Shown: positions 1 to 6,183 of the stretch, one piece after another | Numbering within the stretch: position 1 is the stretch's first letter | Layout: each line of letters starts with the position of its first letter | NCBI GenBank assembly: GCA_964459065.1 | Contig: CAYWMN010000163.1 | Span: 1 to 8,613, forward strand | Direction: 5' to 3' | Length of the DNA stretch: 8,613 nt | Source: JAMCXS01 sp964459065 | GTDB lineage: Bacteria > Acidobacteriota > Terriglobia > UBA7540 | Program-made: the position numbers and the translations under genes | The notes under the pieces: model-generated | Databases searched by the model: none | What the model was told of the DNA's origin: nothing | The model's input: the letters and a program-made list of their open reading frames with translations, nothing else

Positions 1-252
1 CGGCCGCGTGATGGTCACCATCATCTGGTCAATGGGCATCACGCCGTTGTCCACGCCGATGATGACCCGGGGGAAATTCGTGGTGGGGAAAACCGCGACA
101 GGAATCGTAAGGCCCAGATAGGCGCCGACCAGGGCAAGGGCAATGATTAAGAACAGAATCGGCTTGGTCTCCCGCGCAAACCAGTAGCGGGAGGCCTCCT
201 GGCGCGGTTCAGGCGCCGGCGGAGCCGATGGCGGTCCGTTGGGATGATCCAT
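1..252 (-). CDS. RND efflux pump inner-membrane transporter, N-terminal 84 residues (partial)
   Basis: This is the start of a proton-driven inner-membrane pump of the AcrB/HAE1 or CzcA type; the gene continues past the left edge. The visible part has a proline-rich cytoplasmic N-terminus of about 30 residues, then a first membrane helix (about residues 32-53, PILFLIIALALVGAYLGL). Next comes the family's typical start of the periplasmic porter domain, with FPTTNFPRVIIGVDNG and QMMVTITRP, matching the usual 'FP..xFP.V.I....G' and 'QM...VT.P' pattern. The ATG lies 4 bases after the stop of the adaptor gene, with an AGG a few bases upstream, so the genes are probably co-transcribed and translationally coupled. 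The catalytic transmembrane Asp residues and the substrate pocket are outside the window, so drug (HAE) and metal (HME) exporters cannot be told apart. Family call is firm; substrate unknown. Confidence 0.85.
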   Translation of the reverse strand, partial: MDHPNGPPSAPPAPEPRQEASRYWFARETKPILFLIIALALVGAYLGLTIPVAVFPTTNFPRVIIGVDNGVMPIDQMMVTITRP

Positions 253-256
253 GAGC

Positions 257-1558
257 CTAATACTTCACCTTGGTGCCGTCCGGAAGAGCGTAAGCGCCTT
301 GGCCCACAATTAACTCTCCTTCCTTCAGCCCGCTGATGATTTGCACCTTGCCGTCCTGCTCGATGCCGGTTTGCACTTGCGTCTGGTGAGCAATGCCGGC
401 CGAATCAATGGCCATTACGTAGGCGCCAGTCCCCTGCTCTGACTGAAGCGCCGATCGCGGAATCACCAGAGCGTTGGGAACCTGTTTCGTCGTGACCGTC
501 ACGCTGACCGTTGAGCCCGGCTTCAAGCGGTTGCCGGGGTTGGGGGCCCGGACCCACACCTGGACGGTCGTGCTGTCCGGGTCGAGCGCCGGGCTCACGA
601 CCGTCACTTTACCTTTGACGGCCTGCGCTTCACCCGGCGCTGCAATCTGGGCGGCGTCGCCGACCCTCAGCCCTGCGGCTTCAGAGGCTGGAATATGCGC
701 GCGGGCCACCACCTGCGCGAGATTCATCACCGTCATCAGCGGAGTGCCGGACGCAGCCATCTGCCCCCGGTAGAGAGGCCGGTCGGTCACAACGCCTGTA
801 ATGGGACTGCGAATTTCAGAATACGAAAGCTGCGCCTTTGCGTTTTCATACCGGCCTTTGGCCGCCGCCAACTGTCCCTGCGCGGCCTTCAGCTGCGCCC
901 GCAAACCCACCGAGTGCAACTTTTCAAGCCGCTGTTGGGCCGCCTGCAACTGCGTTTGCGCCTGGGTCAGTCCCACTTCTGCCTGGTTCAGTTGCTTCCC
1001 GGCCAGAGCGCCTTCCCGGTAGAGCTTCTTGCTGCTGGTATAGAGCGCTTTGGCGGCCTTGTAAGAGGCCTTTGCGCTTTCCACGTTTCCCTTCGCCTGC
1101 TGAATTTGCTCGGGAAGGTTGGCGGCGGAAATGCTTTCGTAGTTCGCTTCGGCCTGCTCGTAAGCGCCCTTGGCTTCAGCGGCGGCGGCGGCCAGATCGC
1201 TGTTCTCCAGTTCAGCAATCCGTTGCCCCGCCCGCACCCGATCGCCGCGCTCGACATAGAATTCTTTTACCGGCGCACTGATTTTGGGCACGATGGTCGC
1301 CTGGTGGATGGGGTAGAGAACCGCCTCGGACGAGACCTGCTGCCGGATCTCCGCGCGCTCCACGCGGACCGCCTGAACCGAGACCAGCGGCTGGGCTTCC
1401 GGCGCTTGTTTGCCGCCGCATCCCGCCATCACCACCGAAGCGCCCAGCACCAGCAGGGCCGGCATCCACGCTCGCCAGCGGCGCCAGGCAAAGCACCGCG
1501 ACGAATTTCGGCGCCGGGTGATTGGTCTCTCCGGTGGTGCAGGTGGCTCATTGCGCAT
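257..1558 (-). CDS. RND efflux periplasmic adaptor (membrane fusion protein, HlyD/AcrA family), probable lipoprotein
   Basis: This 433-residue protein links the inner-membrane pump to the outer-membrane channel. An Arg-rich n-region (about residues 14-29) precedes a hydrophobic stretch ending in VMAGC, giving a plausible lipidation Cys at residue 47. The body has the standard order: first lipoyl/barrel strands (about 59-117), a long Ala/Gln/Lys-rich helical hairpin (about 118-246, including LYREGALAGKQLNQAE near the expected TolC-contacting tip), the second lipoyl half with SPITGVVTDRPLYRGQ (about 249-264), a beta-barrel, and a membrane-proximal domain from IPRSAL to the end. The ATG sits 3 bases after the channel gene's stop, with GGGGAG upstream. 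The 33-residue n-region is longer than usual, but the only internal ATG (Met32) would remove all positive charge from the signal peptide, so the long start is kept. The substrate cannot be read from the sequence. Confidence 0.93.
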   Translation of the reverse strand: MRNEPPAPPERPITRRRNSSRCFAWRRWRAWMPALLVLGASVVMAGCGGKQAPEAQPLVSVQAVRVERAEIRQQVSSEAVLYPIHQATIVPKISAPVKEFYVERGDRVRAGQRIAELENSDLAAAAAEAKGAYEQAEANYESISAANLPEQIQQAKGNVESAKASYKAAKALYTSSKKLYREGALAGKQLNQAEVGLTQAQTQLQAAQQRLEKLHSVGLRAQLKAAQGQLAAAKGRYENAKAQLSYSEIRSPITGVVTDRPLYRGQMAASGTPLMTVMNLAQVVARAHIPASEAAGLRVGDAAQIAAPGEAQAVKGKVTVVSPALDPDSTTVQVWVRAPNPGNRLKPGSTVSVTVTTKQVPNALVIPRSALQSEQGTGAYVMAIDSAGIAHQTQVQTGIEQDGKVQIISGLKEGELIVGQGAYALPDGTKVKY

Positions 1559-1561
1559 GGG

Positions 1562-2995
1562 TTAGAAGCTCCCCGTGAGGGTCTGGAGGTTGGCGAGCGC
1601 CACGCGGTAGCGAGCCAGCCCTGTCGCATAACTGTCGCGGGCCTGCGTCAAAGTGTTCTCAGCGTTCAGAACGTCCAGCACCGTTGCGTCTCCGGCCTTG
1701 TAGCGCAGCGTGTTCAACCGCAAGCTTTCAGCCGCAAGTTTTGCGGAACTCTGCAAGGTGCTCAGTTCCGACCGGGCTGTGCGCGCTTCATTATAGTAGG
1801 AATACAGATTCTTCAAAACTTGACGTTGGGCAAAGCTCAGTTCCACACGAGCCTGCCGCCGCTGGTATTCGGCCTGGTGCAGCTGGCTCAGCGTGGAGCC
1901 CCAGTGCCACACCGGCAGGTTGAGCGTGGCGGTTACAAAGAAACCCAGATTGGGAAGCCGGCCGGCCTCCGGCGCTGCACTCGTTCGGCTGCGGAGCGCC
2001 AGGGCGTTGGCTTCAATTCCGTAATCGAGCTCAACTGAAAGCGTCGGCAGAAAAGCCGCTTTTGCTTGCGAGACTCCGTATTTTGACTCGCGCACGGCCG
2101 CCAGGGCGGCGCGAATTTCCGGATTGCTCGCTTGCGCCAGCCTCGTTGCCTGCCCCAGAGTCGGCAGCGCCGGCGAAATATCCAAATCGTCCACCACCGT
2201 GAAGTTCTGATTAAAATCCGGGAACAGCATGACTCCTAATGCAAGGTGGGCGTTTTCCATGGCCAGCTTAGCTTGCCGGAATGCCTGCAGCTGCCGGTTA
2301 TGTTGGATCTGGAAAGTAATGACATCGCTGTGAGCGACTTCACCGCCTTTTTCCAACTCCCGGCTTGCCTGGAGCGAGCGCCGGGCCTGGTCCAGGCTCT
2401 GTTGGGCTGTGGCGTATTGGTGCTCGGCCAGTACCAGCGCGTAGTAGGCCTGTGTCACCACCACCTTCAGCCCGCGCCGTGCAATTTCCTGCCGCGCGCG
2501 CGCCATCTCCTCGGCTGCGGTGGCCTGCCGGTATCCGGCAAGGGTGAAAGTGTTCGCGGACAAGGATTGCCGAAAAACTCCCCAGGCGCGGTAGACGTGG
2601 ATGCCGTCGTTGGTGACGAATCTGCCGGCGGGAAGCACGCCGTTGCCCTGCGTGGTGAGGTCCTGCATGGTGTAGTCGGCGGAAGGCAGAAGCGCCGCCC
2701 GCGATTGAACCACGTTCGCGCGGGCCATTTGGGTTGCCGTCACCGCCGCCTGGAATTGAGGGCTGAATTCTTTTGCCCGCTTGAGCGCGTCTTCGAGCGT
2801 CAGCGTGAGGGGTGCATTGCGGTCAGGGTCTGCCGCCCCGGATTGCGACAAGCGCGCGACGCCGCCGAGTGAGGTTGTGCCGGCGGCGTCGATGCCGCCC
2901 TGTTGTCCGGCGGCCGGGATGCTCGTTATCGCAAGCATCAGGATCATGGGGATCAGGAGACTCAATAATCGAAGCCTGTTGGGGTCGCGTGGCAC
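1562..2995 (-). CDS. TolC-family outer-membrane efflux channel, GTG start
   Basis: This is the outer-membrane factor of the tripartite pump, 477 residues long, which is normal for the family. The start chosen is a GTG at 2995-2993. It is preceded by GGAGG (3005-3001) at a 5-base spacing and gives a textbook signal peptide: MPRDPNRLRLL, a hydrophobic core, and a likely cleavage after IPAAG (about residue 30). An ATG 33 codons upstream would bury this signal peptide behind a charged tail. The mature part shows the family's two related halves, beginning near LTLEDALKRAKEFSPQ (about residue 64) and near LGQATRLAQASNPEIRAAL (about residue 280). Each half has long helices and a strand-forming 'LLPSADY' or 'FLPTLSVELDYG' segment. 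There is no lipobox Cys, so it is TolC-like rather than a lipidated OprM-like protein. First gene of the efflux operon. Confidence 0.92.
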   Translation of the reverse strand: MPRDPNRLRLLSLLIPMILMLAITSIPAAGQQGGIDAAGTTSLGGVARLSQSGAADPDRNAPLTLTLEDALKRAKEFSPQFQAAVTATQMARANVVQSRAALLPSADYTMQDLTTQGNGVLPAGRFVTNDGIHVYRAWGVFRQSLSANTFTLAGYRQATAAEEMARARQEIARRGLKVVVTQAYYALVLAEHQYATAQQSLDQARRSLQASRELEKGGEVAHSDVITFQIQHNRQLQAFRQAKLAMENAHLALGVMLFPDFNQNFTVVDDLDISPALPTLGQATRLAQASNPEIRAALAAVRESKYGVSQAKAAFLPTLSVELDYGIEANALALRSRTSAAPEAGRLPNLGFFVTATLNLPVWHWGSTLSQLHQAEYQRRQARVELSFAQRQVLKNLYSYYNEARTARSELSTLQSSAKLAAESLRLNTLRYKAGDATVLDVLNAENTLTQARDSYATGLARYRVALANLQTLTGSF

Positions 2996-3005
2996 GGTTA
3001 CCTCC
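2993..3005 (-). promoter_or_regulatory. Shine-Dalgarno and GTG start of the outer-membrane channel gene
   Basis: On the minus strand the sequence reads GGAGGTAACCGTG: a full GGAGG core, 5 spacer bases, then GTG. This is the best ribosome-binding site in the window, and it decides the start of the channel gene against the upstream ATG at 3094. Confidence 0.8.
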
Positions 3006-3294
3006 GAATGCGGATTTCTTTTATCCTTTCCGTTCACCGCCGCCGGGTTCGGGAAGCGCTGCCGGCGGTTGCGCAAAGACCAGCCGGCCGGCATTGCAAT
3101 CTCCGGAAAAGAGTTGGAGTTTGATCGGCAATCTTACGCTCCAAGGCCTGCCTCAACGCGAACTGCCCTTGCCTGAAGATTTCACCGGCGGCATCTTCCA
3201 GCCCCTCCTCAACCATATCCGAACCGGTCGGGGTGATACCTGAATTATGGATTAATTTTTGTTTAGCTGGAAATCGCGCGGAAGTTTATCGCCC
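2996..3294 (-). promoter_or_regulatory. Leader/intergenic region upstream of the efflux operon
   Basis: These 299 bases separate the cytochrome stop (3297-3295) from the channel start. Positions 3241-3265 form an AT-rich patch containing CATAAT (minus strand, 3249-3244), a possible -10 element, but no convincing -35 is visible. Just downstream lies an imperfect inverted repeat, CCGAACCGGTCGG (3219-3231), which could be an operator but is short. No adjacent TetR- or MarR-type regulator is encoded here. No hairpin followed by a U-tract is visible after the cytochrome gene, so read-through from the dehydrogenase operon into the efflux operon is possible. Confidence 0.3.
3034..3216 (-). CDS. Short coding-like ORF or gene remnant in the efflux leader, unrecognised
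   Basis: A 60-codon reading frame starts at an ATG (3216) and ends in TGA 38 bases before the channel start. The first 38 or so codons look protein-like: the predicted peptide begins MVEEGLEDAAGEIFRQGQ, is rich in helix formers and charged residues, and by hand count has about 66/39/63 percent GC at codon positions 1/2/3. The last 22 codons are Arg/Cys/Gly-rich and do not look coding. The frame stays open upstream to a TAA at 3288-3286. There is no good Shine-Dalgarno before the ATG. I recognise no family. It may be a decayed gene end, a small protein, or a chance frame. Confidence 0.2.
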   Translation of the reverse strand: MVEEGLEDAAGEIFRQGQFALRQALERKIADQTPTLFRRLQCRPAGLCATAGSASRTRRR

Positions 3295-3780
3295 CTAATT
3301 CTGCAGTTGGTGGCAACTTCCGCAATCCGTGGTCGCTTTTTTTTCGCGGTGGCAATCCACGCACCACTTCATGGATAGAGGGGTTTCGCGCCACAAGCGG
3401 TCGCGCTTGGCCACCGGTCCGTGGCAGACCCGGCATTGGACGCCGGCGTCAAGATGCGTCTGGTGGCTGAAGAAGACGAAGCTCGGAATCTGATAAACCC
3501 TGACCCAGCGAATGGGCCTTTTCCGCTGCGCGTATTCAGCAAGTTTCTTGATGGCCGGCCGGTCTTTGCCGATGGCGCTGTGGCAGGTCATGCACTTGGA
3601 CACGGGCGGCAGGCTCATCGCGTCGCCGGGCTCGGACGCCTTGTGGCAGTCCTTGCATTTCAGCCCCAGAGCGAGGTGCTGTCGATGGCTGAATGGGATG
3701 GGCTGGACCGGCGCCGGCGGATGGGCAGGCGCGGTGGAAGCCAAAGCGGCCGAAAGCAACGCCAGCAAACAGAGGTTCAA
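3295..3780 (-). CDS. Pentaheme c-type cytochrome, ActA-like/cytochrome c7-c3 type, electron acceptor of the dehydrogenase
   Basis: This 161-residue protein carries five CxxCH heme-binding motifs at residues 42-46, 63-67, 116-120, 140-144 and 153-157. A hydrophobic N-terminus (LCLLALLSAALASTAPA) suggests Sec export, though it lacks the usual positive charge. FSHRQH (residues 31-35) and FSHQTH (104-109) supply likely distal heme ligands. The stretch from RPIRWVRVYQIPSFVFF to LSMKWCVDCHR closely follows the pattern of ActA, the pentaheme subunit of alternative complex III, but this protein is shorter and no complex III gene is nearby. The start is taken as TTG (3780-3778), overlapping the TGA of the GMC gene as TTGA, with AGGGAG just upstream; no in-frame ATG gives a better start. 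Its place as last gene of the operon suggests that it takes electrons from the FAD subunit. Family call firm, exact partner inferred. Confidence 0.88.
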   Translation of the reverse strand: MNLCLLALLSAALASTAPAHPPAPVQPIPFSHRQHLALGLKCKDCHKASEPGDAMSLPPVSKCMTCHSAIGKDRPAIKKLAEYAQRKRPIRWVRVYQIPSFVFFSHQTHLDAGVQCRVCHGPVAKRDRLWRETPLSMKWCVDCHREKKATTDCGSCHQLQN

Positions 3781-5348
3781 ATCTCCCTCGTGCGCATCTG
3801 TTCGGCCAGATATTCCGCCGCCCGCATGGCCAATGCGCTGATGGTCAAGGTTGGGTTCTGGGAGCCGCCGGAAACAAACGCACTGCCGTCGACGACAAAC
3901 AAATTCTTGATGTCGTGCGACTGGTTGTATTGGTTCAGGACGGAAGTTTTGGGATTGTCTCCCATGCGGCAGGTTCCCAGCTCATGGATACTTTCACCCG
4001 GCGGGACCATCTGCCAGTGTTTGGAGATCACTTCAAATCCCGCCGCCTGGCACAATTCGTCGGCAACCTGCATCGAGTCCTTGGCCATGGCAAATTCATT
4101 GTCGGTGTATTGGGCTTGCACGTGGAGCGCCGGGATGCCCCAGGCATCGGTAACATTCTTGTCAATCCGCACATGATTTTCATAGCGGGGCAAGACCTCG
4201 CCCATGGTGGTGATGCTGAATCCCGCGCCTTCCACATCGGCCAGCTGCTTGCTTAGAGCCTCGCCGTAGAGCGGAAAATATTGGGCGCCCGGAGTGCCTC
4301 CGCTGCCAAAATCAAAGGTGTAACCGCGAATAAAGTTCTTCTCGCGCGTCTTGAGATTGCGGAATCTGGGGACGCAGCCGCTGCCTCCCATCAGCCCCCG
4401 CGGCGGATGGCCGCCCCGGGCCTCCGGCACCACGGCAACCACCACGTTTTTGACGTAGAACTCGTCAAACAGGTAGTGCCCCAAAACCCCGCTCGAGTTC
4501 GCAAGGCCTGAGTTGAGCAGGATGCGCGTGCTTTCCAGGCAGGAAGCTCCCAGCACCACCACGCGCGCCTTCACGTGAAAATCGTGCCGGCTTCGGCGGT
4601 CAATGAAATGAACGCCGTTGGCAAGCCCCGTGTTGGGGTCGGTTGTGACCTCGCGCACGACGGCGTCGGAAACGATCTGCAGGTTTCCCGTTTCGAGCGC
4701 CCCCGGCAAGAACAGATTTACGGAACTGGCCAGTTCTCCGCTGGCGCGCCGCACCTTGGTGGTGGCGATGCCCTTGCGGGATGCGGCGGCTTTAAAGCGC
4801 CGGATGGAGCCGCTATCGGGGGAGTTGTCTTCAATAAACACCCCGTCGGGAAGCTGCGGCAGGCCCGCCTTCTGGCCGGTCACCCGAAAAATCCGCTCCA
4901 CCCGGTCGTAGTAAGGGGCCAGGTCTTCATAGCGGATGGGCCAGTTTTCACCGTAGCCGTCGTGATCCTTGCACCGAAACTCGTAATTGCTCAGCCGCAG
5001 GCTCCAGCGCCCCCAATACAGACTCTTTCCGCCCACCAGTCGAACCCGGACCCAGTTGTAGGGATCCGAAGGGTTATAGGTGTAGGGATTTTTCTTCTGG
5101 TCTGCCCACACGTTGCCGTTGAATTCGCCGGCCTGCGTGACGTTGGGAAAGCGGCCCGGCCGGCCGAAACCACGGTAGGGGAGATCGTAAACTCGTTTAA
5201 AGCAGCGGTCCCGCTGGAAGTCCACCGCCGGCCCGGCTTCGAGCATCAGGCAGCGGACGCCTTTGTTGGCCAGGATGTGCGCTACCGTGCCGCCGGACGC
5301 CCCGGAACCGATGATCACTACGTCGTAGTCTGTTTTCATATCAGTCAT
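3777..5348 (-). CDS. GMC-family FAD-dependent dehydrogenase, catalytic subunit (gluconate/sugar dehydrogenase type)
   Basis: This 523-residue flavoprotein probably oxidises a sugar, sugar acid or alcohol. The N-terminus has the Rossmann FAD motif GSGASG (14-19) with Glu37 placed to bind the ribose, followed by GGKSLYWGRWSLR (106-118), a family signature near the flavin. The C-terminus has HELGTCRMG with His455 and SQNPTLTISALAM with Asn498, the expected catalytic His/Asn pair, and VVDGSAF between them. There is no signal peptide; export probably depends on the Tat-bearing small subunit encoded just upstream, as in fructose, sorbitol, gluconate and glucoside-3-dehydrogenases. The ATG at 5348 overlaps the small-subunit gene by 8 bases. 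A second ATG at 5339 (residue 4) is equally possible, and neither has a clear Shine-Dalgarno, which suggests translational coupling. The substrate cannot be decided from sequence alone. Confidence 0.92.
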   Translation of the reverse strand: MTDMKTDYDVVIIGSGASGGTVAHILANKGVRCLMLEAGPAVDFQRDRCFKRVYDLPYRGFGRPGRFPNVTQAGEFNGNVWADQKKNPYTYNPSDPYNWVRVRLVGGKSLYWGRWSLRLSNYEFRCKDHDGYGENWPIRYEDLAPYYDRVERIFRVTGQKAGLPQLPDGVFIEDNSPDSGSIRRFKAAASRKGIATTKVRRASGELASSVNLFLPGALETGNLQIVSDAVVREVTTDPNTGLANGVHFIDRRSRHDFHVKARVVVLGASCLESTRILLNSGLANSSGVLGHYLFDEFYVKNVVVAVVPEARGGHPPRGLMGGSGCVPRFRNLKTREKNFIRGYTFDFGSGGTPGAQYFPLYGEALSKQLADVEGAGFSITTMGEVLPRYENHVRIDKNVTDAWGIPALHVQAQYTDNEFAMAKDSMQVADELCQAAGFEVISKHWQMVPPGESIHELGTCRMGDNPKTSVLNQYNQSHDIKNLFVVDGSAFVSGGSQNPTLTISALAMRAAEYLAEQMRTREI

Positions 5349-5934
5349 TGATTGGATACCAGTAGATTCCCATGCCGCCCGCCCTGCGGTTCCGGCGGGA
5401 CACCACGCTGATGTATTCCCGGGAATTCCGGGTGGCTTTCAGTACATCCTCTTTGGCCGCCCGCAGGAATCGCGCAAAAGGGTCCCGGGGCGGTTCGTAG
5501 GTCCAGGGTTTGCGCAGGGGAGCAAGAATCGGCGCGGCCTGCTGCGCGTTAAGCTCGGCAAAGGGCTTGCCTGTCCGCTTGCGCGCCTGCTGGTTCAAGT
5601 GATCAAGCCCGTTCTTATAAAGCGTGACGCGCTCTGCGGGTGAATGGCCGACCAGAAAATCCAGAAACTCGGCCGCCCCGGCCTCCGCGGCTCCGGGAGT
5701 ATCGGGCAGCGTGGGAACCAGGATCGAACTCAACTTGCTGAGCGCGGCGAATTGCTCGGCATCAAAAGTCTTGACCACCGTCTCGGCGTGCGTATCCGCC
5801 GCGACGGTTGGAGTGTCGGGCATCTCACTGCTGGCGGGCGGGGCCGGGGCTGCCACCTGAGCGGGCAGGGGCAGCGGCAGAGCCATGGCGGCCGGCAGCG
5901 TGAGGATTGAGCGAATTGCAGTACGGCGCTTCAT
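5341..5934 (-). CDS. Gluconate 2-dehydrogenase subunit 3-like small subunit with Tat signal
   Basis: This 197-residue protein is the small (gamma) subunit of the dehydrogenase. It starts MKRRTAIRSILTLP, a twin-arginine export signal followed by a hydrophobic, Pro/Ala-rich region up to about residue 35. The body has FDAEQFAALSKLSSILVP, then AAEFLDFLVGHSP, and ends near GGMGIYWYPIND, matching the Gluconate_2-dh3 family layout. Such subunits fold with the signal-less FAD subunit and carry it across the membrane. The start is the ATG at 5934, because GAGG lies 5 bases upstream and it places RR at residues 3-4. A longer frame back to 6060 is open but would place 42 residues ahead of the Tat motif and cover the likely promoter; an ATG at 5949 is also possible. 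The gene's end overlaps the GMC start, marking it as first gene of the operon. Confidence 0.88.
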   Translation of the reverse strand: MKRRTAIRSILTLPAAMALPLPLPAQVAAPAPPASSEMPDTPTVAADTHAETVVKTFDAEQFAALSKLSSILVPTLPDTPGAAEAGAAEFLDFLVGHSPAERVTLYKNGLDHLNQQARKRTGKPFAELNAQQAAPILAPLRKPWTYEPPRDPFARFLRAAKEDVLKATRNSREYISVVSRRNRRAGGMGIYWYPIND

Positions 5935-5996
5935 CTTCACCTCTTTCATGTCCTTTAATGCCCAAGGCAGGTTCGTGCTTTCCGGATAAGCAGCGT

Positions 5997-6026
5997 AACC
6001 TATCATTGCACCCTTGCTGCTGTCAA
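5997..6026 (-). promoter_or_regulatory. Candidate sigma-70-type promoter of the dehydrogenase operon
   Basis: A perfect TTGACA lies at 6026-6021 on the minus strand. About 18 bases further on is TAGGTT (6002-5997), a poor -10 with three of six consensus bases. Transcription would begin near 5990, about 55 bases before the small-subunit ATG. The -35 match is strong and the -10 weak, so this is only a candidate. Confidence 0.35.
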
Positions 6027-6091
6027 TAAGCACGATGCCGGAATGTGCGGCCCCTTGCATCCTCAGGATTCTTCTGCCGGTGTTTTGCCGT

Positions 6092-6120
6092 TTGGCGAGG
6101 TTATGGTTTATTCTTAAAGT
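6092..6120 (+). promoter_or_regulatory. Candidate promoter of the Tex gene
   Basis: TTGGCG (6092-6097) and TAAAGT (6115-6120) are separated by 17 bases; each matches four of six sigma-70 consensus bases. Transcription would begin near 6127, leaving a leader of about 57 bases. It lies back to back with the dehydrogenase promoter candidate, so the 249-base gap 5935-6183 would serve both operons. Confidence 0.35.
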
Positions 6121-6183
6121 CGCCGGTTCGCAAAGTGAACGGCCGCTGCAAAATACCCCGCTAACCAGGATGTTATTACTTTC

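Noticed and set aside
695..2038. 447-codon plus-strand frame
   Set aside because: It lies antisense to the adaptor and channel genes, and its His/Arg/Leu/Gln-rich translation has no domain pattern. It is a GC-driven shadow frame.
3219..3231. Imperfect inverted repeat CCGAACCGGTCGG as a regulator operator
   Set aside because: It is too short and interrupted to support as a separate feature, no adjacent regulator is encoded, and such repeats are common by chance in GC-rich DNA.
3421..4256. Plus-strand frames of 251 and 187 codons
   Set aside because: They are antisense to the cytochrome and the GMC C-terminus, both of which have clear functional motifs. The translations resemble no protein family.
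4575..5351. 258-codon plus-strand frame
   Set aside because: It is antisense to the N-terminal half of the GMC gene, where the FAD-binding motifs are unmistakable.
5935..6060. N-terminal extension of the dehydrogenase small subunit to an ATG at 6060
   Set aside because: It would put 42 residues in front of the twin-arginine signal and run through the TTGACA promoter candidate. The ATG at 5934 has the better Shine-Dalgarno.
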